From Thozetella sp. PMI_491 (taxonomy: Eukaryota > Ascomycota > Sordariomycetes > Chaetosphaeriales > Chaetosphaeriaceae), in contig MU270023.1 of assembly GCA_021432635.1 (NCBI GenBank), positions 620,001-684,000 on the forward strand: 64,000 bases of DNA, read 5' to 3'. Position numbers and translations under genes: made by a program. Positions 10,717-22,087 of this stretch are shown piece by piece; positions within the stretch are counted from its first letter, which is position 1; each line of letters opens with the position of its first letter. Below the pieces are notes generated by a model. The model saw nothing but the letters and a program-made list of their open reading frames with translations, searched no databases and was not told the origin of the DNA.

Positions 10717-13700
10717 TTACTCGTCCCTCGCCTTCTCTTCTGGCGAGGTCCCCCCGTGTGTGTTATCCTTCCCAGCCCGGTCTTCCAGCATTTGAAGAAT
10801 CTCTTTGTATGTCTCGCGGTTGTGGCGTCCGCCAAAATAGTGAAACTTGACATACGGCAAGTCCGCGGACTGAGAAAAGTTCTGGCGAACAACATCGGCT
10901 GCCGTAAGGCCATCATTGTCTTTGCGCGTGACGTCAATGTCTGGATGATCTAGCAAATTTCGAACCCACGAGGTTAAGGCCATATCAGCTGCAAATCCGA
11001 GAGGGGTTATTGCAGCTGGGGTAGAGCCCTTGTTAGGGTCTATGCCCTTAGCCTTCAAAAGTGGGCATGTAGTCGCATCGATATGCTGGTTAATGGCTAG
11101 GTAGAGGAGCGTTCCCTTGTCTGTCTCGACATTGACATCTGCATCCTTGTGCCCCAAAAGGAACTCTAGAATGGCAATCGGTTCAGAATTAGGGTAATAC
11201 GCGCTCTCCTCCAATGCGACATGCAGAGGCGAAGGGCCGTCGCTAGTCGTCTTGTTGGGCTTCCAGCCATACTCCTCGAGAAGGAGTTTAACCTGGCGGA
11301 TATTCCCGTACCGAATCACCTCGCATAGTATTTCAGGATCCCGTGAGCTGATCAACAAAGGTTGAGGCATGTAGTCAAACAGCAGCCGCAGGAGGGAGCA
11401 ATCTTCAGGATGCGATACAGATATGATCGCGTTAATGTCTTTGTCGTTGATGTTTGGCAACTCCGACGATCGAATGGAGTTACTCAGACAGAACTCCACA
11501 AACTTCCAGTTGTCGTTTCGGCAAGCCAGTTGGAATGGTGTCACGCCAACTTCGGGCTCTCTGCTGAGAAGGCCCGTCTGATGAGAGAGAAGCAGCTCAG
11601 CCATTTGGATGTCGCCGCTGTTAGCTGCGTCGTACATTGGAGTCCACCCATCAATGGTCGCTGCATCTACCTTGGCTCCATTATCAAGAAGAATTGCCAT
11701 AACATCCAGGTGGCCATTTTCTGCCGCCCAGAGAAGTGGTGTTGCGGCCCATGCGTTGACGCAATCTACTGGAACACCAGACTGCAGCAAATACTTTACA
11801 ACCTCTATGTTTCCAGAGGCAGCTGCTCTGTGCAACGGCGTAGCATCGCGCCAATCTCTCCCTGTCGGTAGAATTCTATTGGCGGCTGCGGCCAACAGTT
11901 GCTGAAGGACCGCCGGGTTCGACATCTTTGCGGCTTGGTGTTGCAAGAAACCAACGGTTTCGAAGAATTTCAACATTGGAGGAGTGGCGCGAGCGAAGAG
12001 CTCTTCAAAGAAAGAAATAAGACTGAAGACCTCCTCTGTTTCGAGTATTCCGGCAGCATGCATTGGCCAACTATCCAGGCCGTACTGAAATGTGTTGTAG
12101 TAATCTCGGAGCCTCAGAGCTGCCAGGCCTAAGCAGCAGCTCACCATCCCATCGAGCACTGCTGGTGGAGGCAGCTCGGTGAGAGGTGGAGGACGGGGCT
12201 GGTCGCTTCCGAGAAGGAACCTCCCCACTGTGACTCTTGACTGCTTCCAGAGTTCTTTCCGCAATTCTTTGCGCCCTCTCTCAGGGTATTCCTGGTAGGT
12301 GGAATCTACCATCTCGAATTTCGGCCCCCCTGCAGGTGAATGCGACATGCTTGCGGCCTGGAACAGTATTCGTTTGGCGTGCTGTTCAAAAGTCCGGGAG
12401 TTTACGAAATACAGGCACTTGAGCGCGGCATAGCCCCTATCGGGCGAATAGTGATGCAGAAACTGGTCCCAGGAATCCTGGGCTTCCTTCACCGTCATGA
12501 ATCGCAGGCAGCTGGTGAGGATGAGGGTATGGCCACGATAAGAGGCCATCTTGGGGCTGGAAATTTCGGGATCCAGCACGGCGAATCCTCTCTTTAAGAA
12601 GTAGTCCTTGACAGTTTGATGGATAAAGTATATATAAACTTGCCCGTCGCTCTGGGGTGGCATGCTCAGTTGTATGGGATTAGAGGTGGCCATCATGGGG
12701 GAGCTCTCAGCTAGGTCACCTTCGCTGTCTGACGAGCTCAAGTCGCTGTAGTAGTCACTGGCGGAGTCACTGGGATAGGAACCATCGTCGTCAACTTCCT
12801 CGCCTTTCGATCTCAGTTCGACCAACCCTCCAGTTAGACCCAGCAGCATTCGCTTCATATGGGCGTCGGTGGGAACTGCCGTTGGTAGAGACTCGATGTC
12901 CCGAATAGAGGAGAAGGTACCCGTGGTCGAGATGTTCAAGGCCTGTCGAAGGCTCGCGATGGAGAGAGGCTGCTGCGTAAAGCAGATCCACTGCATAATC
13001 TTTAACGATAGCTCTCGCTCTTCGTCCGGAACAGACAGAAGAATCGTGTCGTAGAGCTTGGAGAGTTCATGAGGAAGAGATCGGATCTCTGCGAGAATTT
13101 GGGCGTTGTTCTTGCCCAGCTCGTACAACCTGGCCGCTCTAGTCGCCACAAGCTTTACCCACTGAAAGCTGCCGTTCGCGAGATCTCCGATGACGTCCCG
13201 AAGGTCGTCAAGAAGGGCGTGGTCGTCTCCTTCTATGCGCCAAGAGAGCTCCTGCTGGAGGTAGGATCGAATATCTGTCTCATTTTCTCTCTCCGCAACG
13301 ATATGACTGTCATGATCGACCCGGGAGAGGTTGGGATAATGCCTGCAGGAGAAGCACACACTGAAGCGATAACTCTCCTCACGGAACTTGGATGCGAGTA
13401 GGTGAAAGTAGCGTATCACGTATTGGACGTCCTCACCCACTGTGTCTCCGTCTGCGCCAACTCTGCACTCGTCGAGAGCATCCACAAACAAACGGACATT
13501 ACAGGTCTTGAGGACGCTTCCTATACCTTCTTCTAAGAAAGCCAGAAGTTCCTCGGGGTGGAACTTCCAGCCATCGACGACGGATTCGTGTCTTTGTCCG
13601 TAGGCCTGCACCAGCTTGTCTACTGCGGCAGGGAACTTCAGCAGGAGCTGGTTGAGCAGTGAGCGTAAGAGGCCTTCTGGTGTCCGCTCGAGAGCATTCC

Positions 13701-15117
13701 CGAGGCCGTAGAAGAAGAAGTACAAGGTGAAAGTCTCATCGCGTGCTTGTCTCTCTGGCGAAATGGACTCTTGGATGGCGTATTTCATCAGCGTGCTCTT
13801 CCCAGTCCCCGGGTGTCCTAGCAGCCACAAGACACCCCTGCCGTCTTCAAACCAGGACCGGTAGTTTTCGTGCTCCAAGATCCACTTGCAAGTAGTCTCC
13901 GCCGGATTCCGAATGCTGTCAATGCGGGCGTACATCTCCGCGAACGACAACGCCTTGAGGCAGTCCTGACGCAGCTTCAGGAGTTCCTGAGTCTTTTGGG
14001 CTTTCATGTCAGGTTCCCTGGGATTCACCTCTTTATCTTGCTTGGATTTGTCCGACTCTACCCAGGATCGAATTTCGGAGATAATCCGGCGGTACCCCAT
14101 GTCGTCGAGAGAGGAAAACTTGGGCATATCCCTATGGTTGTTGGCGATTGGAAAGCTGGTGTAGCCATCCAGGACGGCGGACAGCCGAGGGACTATCATA
14201 CCGAGACCCGGAGACTCGTATTCCTCGAAAAAGCAGGCGAGAGAAAAGCGACTGTCGTTTCTCCGAAGCCACTGGGTGAATGAGCTGCTGAGGTCATCCA
14301 GTACTAACAATGGCTCGGTAAGTAAGTATCGACACAACTAGGGAAATGGTGAGTGCAAGCTATACGCACCCTCCGAGTCTGGCTGTAAAACCGTCACGAT
14401 GCGTGTATTCACGCGCATGCCTCCTGCTTTGAGCAGGCGGACGACGATACTCCCAAGATCGGCCTTCTCTGAGCCCCTGTGGGGAGTGCCGAGAAAGCAG
14501 ATGCCTACCGCGCAAGCATCTAATTGCTGATGTGAGCGATCCGCAGACTCCCACGAGATACAAAGGGCCTTCTTAGCCACGAGGCCGCCTAGGCTATGCA
14601 CCACGAGCACGATTTTGCGGTTCCAGCTCGACGGATCGTCTCGTCGCAGAGCGGCAATGTCTCCCACAAGAGTAGCTGCATGGCTACGCAACGCGCCCTG
14701 CCCGACGCTTGCAAACAGCTTGGCTACGTCAGCGTCGTAGCCGTATGTTAAGACGCGAGCGCTGGGAATGTCGTGCGGCAACAGCTGCTTGGGCCAGTAT
14801 ATCTGGGAGTCCGGGTGGTTCCATGTGTGGAATGAGTCGCCCGTGAGGCCGTGGATGAAGATGACATCGAGATTGGGTTCCGTGCCCGGGGCAGGGGTGT
14901 GAACGACGTGTAAGCCGCGTCGCTGGCTTGCTGGAAAACTGCCCCCCGGGGTCTCGCCAAGACTGGCCACAGTCTCGGGGACGGTTGCTGCACCGGGGCT
15001 GGGCTGCCGAGGCGGGGCTGCTGCGGGCTCACCAGACGGGTCCGACGCTGTTGGTGGACTGGGCGAACTTGATCGCCAAGGCCTGGCAACTAGACGCTGG
15101 AACTTTTTCATTTTCAC
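10717..15117 (-). CDS. NLR-type protein: alpha/beta-hydrolase - NACHT - ankyrin repeats
   Basis: Two exons (15117-14370 and 14303-10717) join in phase to 1,444 residues. The junction restores VLQPDSEVLDDL, as in related proteins. Residues about 80-240 are a lipase-like alpha/beta-hydrolase domain of the SesB type, with an oxyanion-side FIHGLTGD, nucleophile motif VVHSLGG (Ser175) and GTPHRGS. The motif NNHRDMPKF marks its usual C-terminal boundary. A NACHT NTPase follows, with Walker A GHPGTGKST (about 412-420) and Walker B VRLFVDALDEC (about 519-529). After a long helical and acidic linker, ankyrin repeats fill about 1070-1400 (ATPLHRAAASGNIEVVKYLL, TPLLWAAENGHLDVMAILL). This tripartite layout is typical of fungal NLRs that trigger cell death or defence on ligand sensing. 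It lies upstream of a HET gene on the same strand. The gene appears intact. Confidence 0.88.
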
Positions 15118-15929
15118 GCCCTACAAGTTAACAGTCGCGTTGGAACTGGGCACGAAGTCGATTCCCGCCAGGCGGTGCAGCCCGGGAGAGACGGAGAGCT
15201 GAGGGCTGACACAGCCATGCGGGGTCGGTTGTCAAAGCTGCGAGATTCGGGCGCTGTGGCGTAGTGTATGCTACTAGGCTGCCCACACCCCCACCGTGCT
15301 CGGCTTCCAAGGGGCAGCCGAAACGCATAGCTTGGCTTGCCTGGCCCCCGAACGCTGGCGTCTAGAGGAAGGTCTCCCGAGGATTATGCTGCAGTCAGCG
15401 TGGCCCCGAGCGCCCACTTCCCTCCTACAAACTACAGAGATAGGACCCACTGTTAGGGCCTATCATAGTTCTCACACAAACTATATTAACAAGCCTACAC
15501 GCCCACAAGGTTAGGCCACCCCAACCTCCAGCCATCATGGCTGAAGCGGCTATATAGCCGCTACAAAACACTCCAAGGCAAGCCTTCAAAGCCTGCCTCA
15601 TAGGCTCTCCTTACAAAGTGAAATTGCCAGTGGCCAGAGGGCAGGGCGGATTTTACTCCCTAGGAATCAGTCTCCGTTACAGTGGGATACACCTTTGTGT
15701 GTATGCGGCGGTGCCTTCGTTACCCTTCCCGACTACTTGTGTGCGTATGTGTAGTGCCTGCAGGTAAGTCAAGAGGTTGACTTGATGCACCACAACTCCA
15801 GCTGACTAGGATGTACCAATCAAAGCTGGAGATTATTTGCCTTGCGCCAGTTGTTCCCAAGATTCTCGGGGTCTGGCACTCAGTCTGCTTTTATTTGACA
15901 AATTGTTTTCTAGATTTGTAAGGCCCTCT
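15118..15929. other. Intergenic between NLR and HET genes, with palindromes
   Basis: This is the promoter side of the NLR gene and the 3' flank of the HET gene. No coding frame is convincing. It holds two close palindromes (15529-15543 and 15545-15562), listed separately. Confidence 0.5.
15529..15562. repeat. Two adjacent perfect palindromes
   Basis: CAGCCAT-C-ATGGCTG (15529-15543) is a 7-base inverted repeat around one base. AGCGGCTATATAGCCGCT (15545-15562) is a perfect 18-base palindrome. They could be a small foldback element, a regulator site or part of a hairpin transcript. Nothing in the sequence decides between these. Confidence 0.5.
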
Positions 15930-18900
15930 TCAAACAAGTACAATCGTCTCACTCTCAAACTCCCGGATTTCCAGGAGTGTAGAAATCAGTTTTGGATGGC
16001 GCCACTGGTTGACCAGGCCGATGGTCCCCATCACTTTTGAGAAGCGCGATTCTTGGCAGAGTTTGTACGCGACGCTGGAAATCGGTTCGCGCAGATCCCA
16101 AGAGTATAAGCCCACCCTCTCGAACACATCCACGCCACGTCCCTTCCCGGGTGCTGCTTTGAGGACCAACCCTTTCTTGCTTATATGGTCGCTCTGACCA
16201 TGTTCTGATATCTCTAGCAGGCCAAAATCTAAGCCAGTGTGATCGTAACCCAGCTCATCTCCGCTGGCTAGATCTTGCAGCACTTGCACGAGGTCTTTAC
16301 CGACGTCGGGGAAAATGATGGGGGCGTCGTCGCCCCTTGGGTGGGCAAACCAGGACGCAGAGACCCTCCGAAGGGGTGCCCGAACAGTAAGTGACCCCCG
16401 GGATACCGCACCGTATGGGTTCTCTTCGGACACCAGTGTCATATCTGCGTCGACTAGCTCGGCTTGAGCCGACTGATACGCGTCGTAGATTACGCCGGTG
16501 TGCGACGAAGCCCATGACCAAGAAGGGGCCGCCTGGAAGGGCTGCTCGGAGATCTCCAACGGCGAAGTGTCCCGAGCCGGGGAGTTCTCAACCAGCCTGC
16601 CGTCCTTGTTCGTCCACGATACACCATTACGCCAAAGAAGCTCGGACATTGCTCGCCTCTCCCATATGCCGGCCAGATACTTAGAATCCTCAATCCCGGC
16701 TATTTGAGCGGCGATGCCGGACAGGGCTGGAAGCCTGTCGCTGGCGTCGGCGAAGCGCCTGGAAGAGTACTGCTGGATGATTGTGGTCCATCTCCCAGCG
16801 ATGTGCTCTTCTGGTATGGACATGCTTTTATTCCAAAAGTCTTCTTCGTCGGCTGAGCGGACTTCATTTATGCGGCAACGAATCCATTGCAGGGTCGACT
16901 CAATGTTTTCATCCTCCATGAAGTACTCCAAAACAGCCTTGAACGATCCGAGGAGAGGGCGTATCTTCCTTGGATCTTCAATCAAGCCAGCAAGAATCGG
17001 GGGGAGAGGGAAGAAGCTGGGAGGTAAGACTGACTCGAGCTCTTTGTGGATATACTGGCTCGTAGCATTCCACATCATATCGGACATGTCCCACCCATCC
17101 TCCCCTTTCTTCAGGCCCCCGAGTTCAGGGTCGCCTAGCTGATGCAGGAGTTCCGTCAGGCTGCCAAGTGTTTCGACATCAGAGCATTTCCCTATCTCGA
17201 TCACGGAAGCACTGTCTGCTTCAGCATCTGGGCCAATCCCTGCCTTGATCTCTGAGGTACTCTCTACGTCGATCTCCAGGGTGCTCTTCGCCTCGATCTC
17301 GGAGGCACTCCCTGTTTCGACCTCTGGGGTCGGTGATTGTGGTCGTGTTGTTGGTGGTGTGTGCTCTGAGGTCGGTAACTGGAGTTCCGTTGTAGCTGGT
17401 GGCTCTATCTGCTGCCATGAGCTTGGTAGCTGCTGCTGCTTCAACTGTGACTTGATCGCGTCTTCTGTTTCCGTTTCATCATCACTCCCAAATAGATCGA
17501 AGTCGCCTAACGCAAAAGCCAGACCGAGTATCAAGACGTCGCCCCAATCAAGCTCGTCAAATGAGGTATCTATCACATCTCGGAGGCTGAAGGGCATTTC
17601 TCTAAGCAGACTGCCTGCTTGTAGTGCAATGAGGGTGCCGCCGAAAGACACATCGATCCCGCTCTCGCACCTCCACATCATCTGTGTGCCAAAGGATAGC
17701 AACCTCCGAGCCAGGAAAAATTCCTGGTATGTCCACCCTCGGCTCTCGATCGGCTGTGGTTCATGGCTTGACGAGCCCAGGCGTCGCAGCCAGATGGACT
17801 CTTGGCGGCCCCTAGCTATGCGGTAGGCGATCGGTTCGGATGCCGTTCTCAGGACGTTCTCAGCGTCAAACACCCGGCCCAGGAAGCCATGGTGGCAGTC
17901 GGCTGCTCTGTCGGCGGATATAGTGACCGCCGCATTGTTATAGATGTCGGCCATGCGGGAGATCTCCTTGGCCTTTTCGTCTTGGCTGGCGTCCTGGACG
18001 ATGCACAGTGCATCCACCCAAAGGTACGTGAGCCCTAGTCCCCGGGTCACATGCAAGGCATCCTGGATCGATTTGGGCAGTTTCGCCAGAGGAATCGAGT
18101 CTGTCATGCTCTTCAAGTTGGACGTGTTGGTGATGAATTTCTGCTGGCTGCCCCAGCAGTAGCTGAGCGCCGCGAAGAGACCGCGCTCTCCGGGTTGAGA
18201 AACGTGAAGATGGATGGTGTCTTCCATTAACCCGTCCGAGCCGCGCGTATTTATCGTTAGCACACGCGGAGGTAGCTCTGGGGGGCTTTCTAGCCTGGCT
18301 GGGGGACACTTTGGGTGTTCTCCTCTGAGGCATCTGCCTAGCCATTCGCTTGCCCGTCTCAATGTCGCTGGCGAGCCAAGATCGCGGTCGACTGGGCGCC
18401 CAAATATAGAAAGAACGCATTCGTTGTCTTAGGCCAAGACATAAGGTTTAGAATTATACAGCGAGAAGGGCAGCTTGCTGGTTTCCCTCACCTTGGCTCG
18501 TGACGACTTCGCAATCCACATCACCGATTACTATCATGGTCTGGCCATCTGATTCGAATTTATCCTTCATGATGCCAAGGAACATGTCGAAAAGATCCGA
18601 CTTGTCGTCCGGAAGATTCGGCCGAGAGATATCCTCTGTTCCAGTGCCATCCGCATCACCATCAGTATCATCTTTTGGGCTATTATCTTCCGTGTCGATA
18701 TCTTCCCAGTCGCCTTCAGAGCCGTCTCCGTTAGAGTTGTTATCTTCATCATCATCCTCTTGGGAAATCTCCGCTCCAGTCAGTCTGCTCGCGTTGACCC
18801 GGATCTTAACCGCGTGCAGATCGCCACGGAGAACGCTTGACTGCTCTTCAATGGCGTGCAGAGAAACCAGGAGTCTGCTTTCATGAATAATCTACAGCAG

Positions 18901-19267
18901 ATGAGAAGAAAATTCTCGCGGTCAGCAAATCAAGCTGGCGAGCATACAGTGGTCCGAGCAGTGGGTACATAGGACTCTACAAGGACCCAACGGACTTTCG
19001 CAACTTATTACCTTTCCTTCGACCAACGAATATAACACTCACCGTTCCTCGCACAATTTCGTCCATCACATATACCGCCAAGGGACAGCCATCTTGGGTC
19101 CACTGCAGCAGCTCTCTGCCGCTCGTCTGCTGCACCACGGGCGGACAGTCCCGCATGCCATCGTATCCCGGCGGCAGGAGCGCCACCATAGCCTGGGTGT
19201 TGGCGCGAGTCACTGCTAGGCGCCTGAAAAGGCCGCACAAGCAGTCGTGACAGTGGTCGCAGGGCAT
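15930..19267 (-). CDS. HET-domain (heterokaryon incompatibility) protein
   Basis: Three exons (19267-19043, 18891-18492, 18427-15930) join in phase to 1,040 residues. The last junction gives TSQDNECVLSIFGRPVDRD, continuous with the domain that follows. Exon 1 carries a Cys-rich start (MPCDHCHDCLCGLFRRL) like the N-termini of many HET proteins. Exon 2 has a long acidic tract. The HET domain lies at about 293-444 and shows all core motifs: ALSYCWG, YLWVDALCIVQD, IYNNAAVTI and RGWTYQE. At about 577-630 is a tract of imperfect 8-residue repeats. The C-terminal part has the usual HET-protein ending (APSWSWASSHTGVIY). HET proteins induce cell death when unlike alleles meet. An in-frame ATG at 19381 is also possible, but it lies in the 17-base tandem repeat next to the transposon relic, so I prefer 19267. 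Confidence 0.85.
17163..17324 (-). repeat. 24-base tandem repeat coding 8-residue units in the HET gene
   Basis: On the plus strand, units such as GAGGTACTCTCTACGTCGAT, followed by CTCC, recur every 24 bases. They encode imperfect 8-residue units on the minus strand: EAKSTLEI, DVESTSEI, KAGIGPDA, EADSASVI and EIGKCSDV. About six units are visible, all in frame. The outer units are more diverged than the inner ones. Confidence 0.75.
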
Positions 19268-19359
19268 TCTGATGGGGTTTGAGTCCTCCGGCTCACGAAC
19301 AGGCTCAGTTTCTGCGTGTATCGCGCTACAAGTGCGGCTGAAGAGGGGTAACGTAACCC

Positions 19360-19393
19360 ACCACATAATGCGACAGACCACATAATGCGACAG
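19360..19393. repeat. Perfect 17-base tandem duplication
   Basis: ACCACATAATGCGACAG occurs twice head to tail (19360-19376 and 19377-19393), just left of the transposase relic. It may be the terminal or subterminal repeat of that element. I did not find its inverted copy on the right side. Confidence 0.6.
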
Positions 19394-19452
19394 CCCTCAG
19401 ATCCACCACAACAGCCACCATAACAGCCACCACAATCCACCCTGTACGCTAA

Positions 19453-20560
19453 ATGGCCGACCAATCGCTACTAGCCGACGAGGAACGGCTTCAACTGGCT
19501 ATATCAGACTACCAAGGAGCCATTTTTACCAGCATTCGGCAAGCTGCACTTGCCCACGATATAAACCATGCTACGCTGACCAGACGGCTAAAGGGCCAGC
19601 TACTGTGTAGTCTGGCCAAGTCGGCTAGCTGGAAACTCTTTCGGGCCGAGGAAAAAGCCCCGGTGGAATGGATCTTATCAATGGATCAGCGTGGAATGGT
19701 CCCCTCATTACCTTATACGCGCCGTATAGCCTACCTACTGCTTAAGCAACGTGGTGGCCAGGAAATTGGCCTTAACCGGGTCAGGCGTTTTATAGCTCGC
19801 CAACCTACCCTCCAGACTCGTTACTTACAGCGTTACGAGTACCAGCGAGCTTTATACGAAGACTCTTTACTTATTATTGAGTGGTTTAAACGTATAAAGA
19901 AGGCCATCCTTACCTATGGTATTACATACAAGGATATTCATAGCTTTTGACGAGACTAGCTTCCTCCTCGGTGTAGCTCGTACAGCAAAGGTCTTTAAAC
20001 GCCGTAAGGGCAAGCCAATGGTGGCCCAGCTTGGGAACTGAGATTGGGCTATAGTTATTAAGTGTATTAGCTGTGCTAGCTGTGCTACACCCTAAGATTA
20101 TCCTCTCTAAGAAGCTTCACCAGGAGGCGTGGTATCAATATAGTGCCCCAAGGGAGTAGGCTGTTGGGGTTAGTAAGAAAAGCTAGACCACTGACAACCA
20201 TACCTTCCACTGGGTACATATGGTCTTTAATCCTCATACAAAGCGCTGTACGGTTGGTCAGTATCGGCTTTTAATACTAGATGGCCACAAACGCCACCAT
20301 ACGCCAGTATCTTACTAGTACTGCCGCGACCACCATGCCATCCCATTCCTCACGTCTCCTCCAGCCACTTAATGTGGCCTGCTTTGGCCCTCTTAAATCG
20401 ATATACGGGGAGCTCGTTCAAGAGCGGGTCATCGCTGGGGCTCGCACCATCGATAAGATGGATTTCCATACCCTATATCCTGGCTCGGCAGCGAGCTCTT
20501 ACGGCCTCAAATATGAAGGGTGGCTTCGCTGGGGCTGGCTTGGGGTCCCATAAATCAACG
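19453..20560 (+). pseudogene. Fot1/pogo-type (Tc1-mariner superfamily) transposase, broken
   Basis: The frame from 19453 encodes the N-terminal DNA-binding part: a psq-type helix-turn-helix (IRQAALAHDINHATLTRRLKG) and a CENP-B/Tc5-type domain (EWILSMDQRGMVPSLPYTRR, NRVRRFIARQPTLQTRY). At about 19945 one extra T shifts the frame, so the first catalytic Asp (FDETSF) is read in a new frame. Stops follow. Further on, VYRLLILDGHK-like residues near 20262-20300 mark the second catalytic Asp, and PSHSSRLLQPLNVACFGPLK (20334-20400) is the typical end of the DDE_1 domain. The order is correct, but several frame changes and stops make it inactive. It separates the HET gene from the metabolic genes on the right. 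Confidence 0.85.
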
Positions 20561-21197
20561 AGACCCGTCGATTTAAGATTTCACAGGGCCCGTCGATATT
20601 ACGTAAGCCATGACCCTAACCCTAGGATCCACCATATGGGGGGGGGATGGTCTACAACCACTATAGTTATCTAAGATCGTATACCCTTATACTTTAAAAA
20701 ATAAAGCGGCCTGCTGGCACAGTAGATAGATGATTGTAAATACTGTAAATATCAAGCGCCAAATGCCCCATATGGGGCGCTGAGCGACATGTCTAGCCCT
20801 GATTGCTGACACGGCGTTAAAGAGATCAATCAATCAATCAATACAGTCGGCGTGGGAAGCCGGGGCCTCTGTCGGCTTGGACCCACTTTATTGAGGACTA
20901 GCGCCCGAATATTGCGCGAGGGCGAGTGTTGCGCGAGAAGCAGACGATACATCTGGCAGTTGTGAAATTCCCGGTATCCACAGGCGAGATTCGCGCGAAG
21001 GGTCGCAGACGGCTGCGAGAATCTTGGGGAGCTGAGATGTATGTATTCGTACCAAGCTAAATAGTATAAAGGGCCCCCATCTTCTAACAATATCTGGTCG
21101 GAATCCAATCAGTCTAAACCATCATCGACTAATTAACTTTGAACTCAGCACTTACATCGCCGCCCTTCTTCTCGCACCTTACTTCTCCAGCACCACC
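20561..21197. other. Transposon flank and promoter region
   Basis: This stretch follows the dead transposase. It holds a poly-G run near 20638 and an (ATCA)n repeat near 20826-20842, but no gene. The rightmost part contains the promoter of the NTF2-like gene at 21198. Confidence 0.45.
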
Positions 21198-21768
21198 ATG
21201 GCGGCACCCACCAGCAAGTTGCAGCTCACTACTGAGGATTTCGATAAAGCCATCCACACCTATCTCCACATTTGGAATGGTGATCTCACTCTCGTCGATT
21301 CTCTCTTCTCGCCGAACCTTAAGCTCGAAGTCGACCTATTTCCAACGCAAACGGGCCAAGGCACCAATGACATCTCTCCGCTCGTCAACACATCTGCTGC
21401 CTTTGGGGGTTGGGTTCAGCAGGCGCGCAGCCAATTTGAGACTTACACATTCACCCTCAACAAATGGGCCGGCAGCGGCAACTGCGTGGCTGCACGGTGG
21501 ACATTGCACGCGACTATTGGGCAAAATTTTGCCGTGCTCCCTACGTGAGTAGCCTAGAAAACGAGAAACTACAAGTGTCCAACTAACAGGCTGTGGGTTT
21601 AGAAATTTGAAAGCAGGTGATCCGGTGACATATAACGGAACCGACTTCTTGACGCTTGATCCCAGTACTGGACTAGTAGTCGAGGTTGCCGTGGCACAGG
21701 ATCTGCTGACTTTCTTGGACAATCTTGGGAACGAAGTTACATTCTCCCCTAAGGCTACACGTGAATGA
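21198..21768 (+). CDS. NTF2-like (SnoaL-type) protein
   Basis: Two exons (21198-21544, 21603-21768) encode 170 residues. The phase is kept across the 58-base intron (VLPTNLKAGDPVTYNGTDF). The size and pattern, an N-terminal helix with AIHTYLHIWNGDLTLVDSLF followed by alternating strands (NCVAARWTLHATI, VTYNGTDFLTLDPSTGLVVEVAVAQD), fit the cone-shaped NTF2/SnoaL fold. Members are small enzymes (ketosteroid isomerase, polyketide cyclase) or ligand-binding proteins. I see no conserved catalytic residues that would choose among these. It has no signal peptide and lies convergent to the OPT transporter. Confidence 0.7.
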
Positions 21769-22087
21769 AGGTGTCCTGAGCTTGGGCAAAGGACCAAGGG
21801 AGCAAGGGAGGAGGATTTGACAATGAGAATGGGGCTTCTGGATGGGGCCTCTGGCGTCAAGACAGGCGGGTTGTGACTCTGATTGGGCATTGAAACTCGA
21901 AAAGACTTTATCTGCCACGTATCAACTTGAATCAATTAAAGAGATGTTAGGATTATAGCCTTCTGGCCACCGTAATTTAAGCTAGAATTATCCCTTCATT
22001 AGGAGACGTTGCAAACTTGGCTCAACGCCCCGCAGGTCCAATGATCCCAACAAGGTATACAAAAAAGCTAACTACGATAATACCGCT
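21769..22087. other. Convergent intergenic region
   Basis: 3' flanks of two convergent genes. No gene is seen. Confidence 0.5.

Noticed and set aside
17245-17826. Long plus-strand open frame antisense to the HET gene
   Set aside because: It is the shadow of a GC-rich coding exon with repeats. It has no domain.
20613-20625. Telomere-like CCCTAACCCTA
   Set aside because: Only two units, inside transposon-flanking DNA. It is not a telomere or a clear interstitial array.
21336-21935. Minus-strand open frame of 199 codons over the NTF2-like gene
   Set aside because: It overlaps a coding exon and its intron with no recognisable motif.
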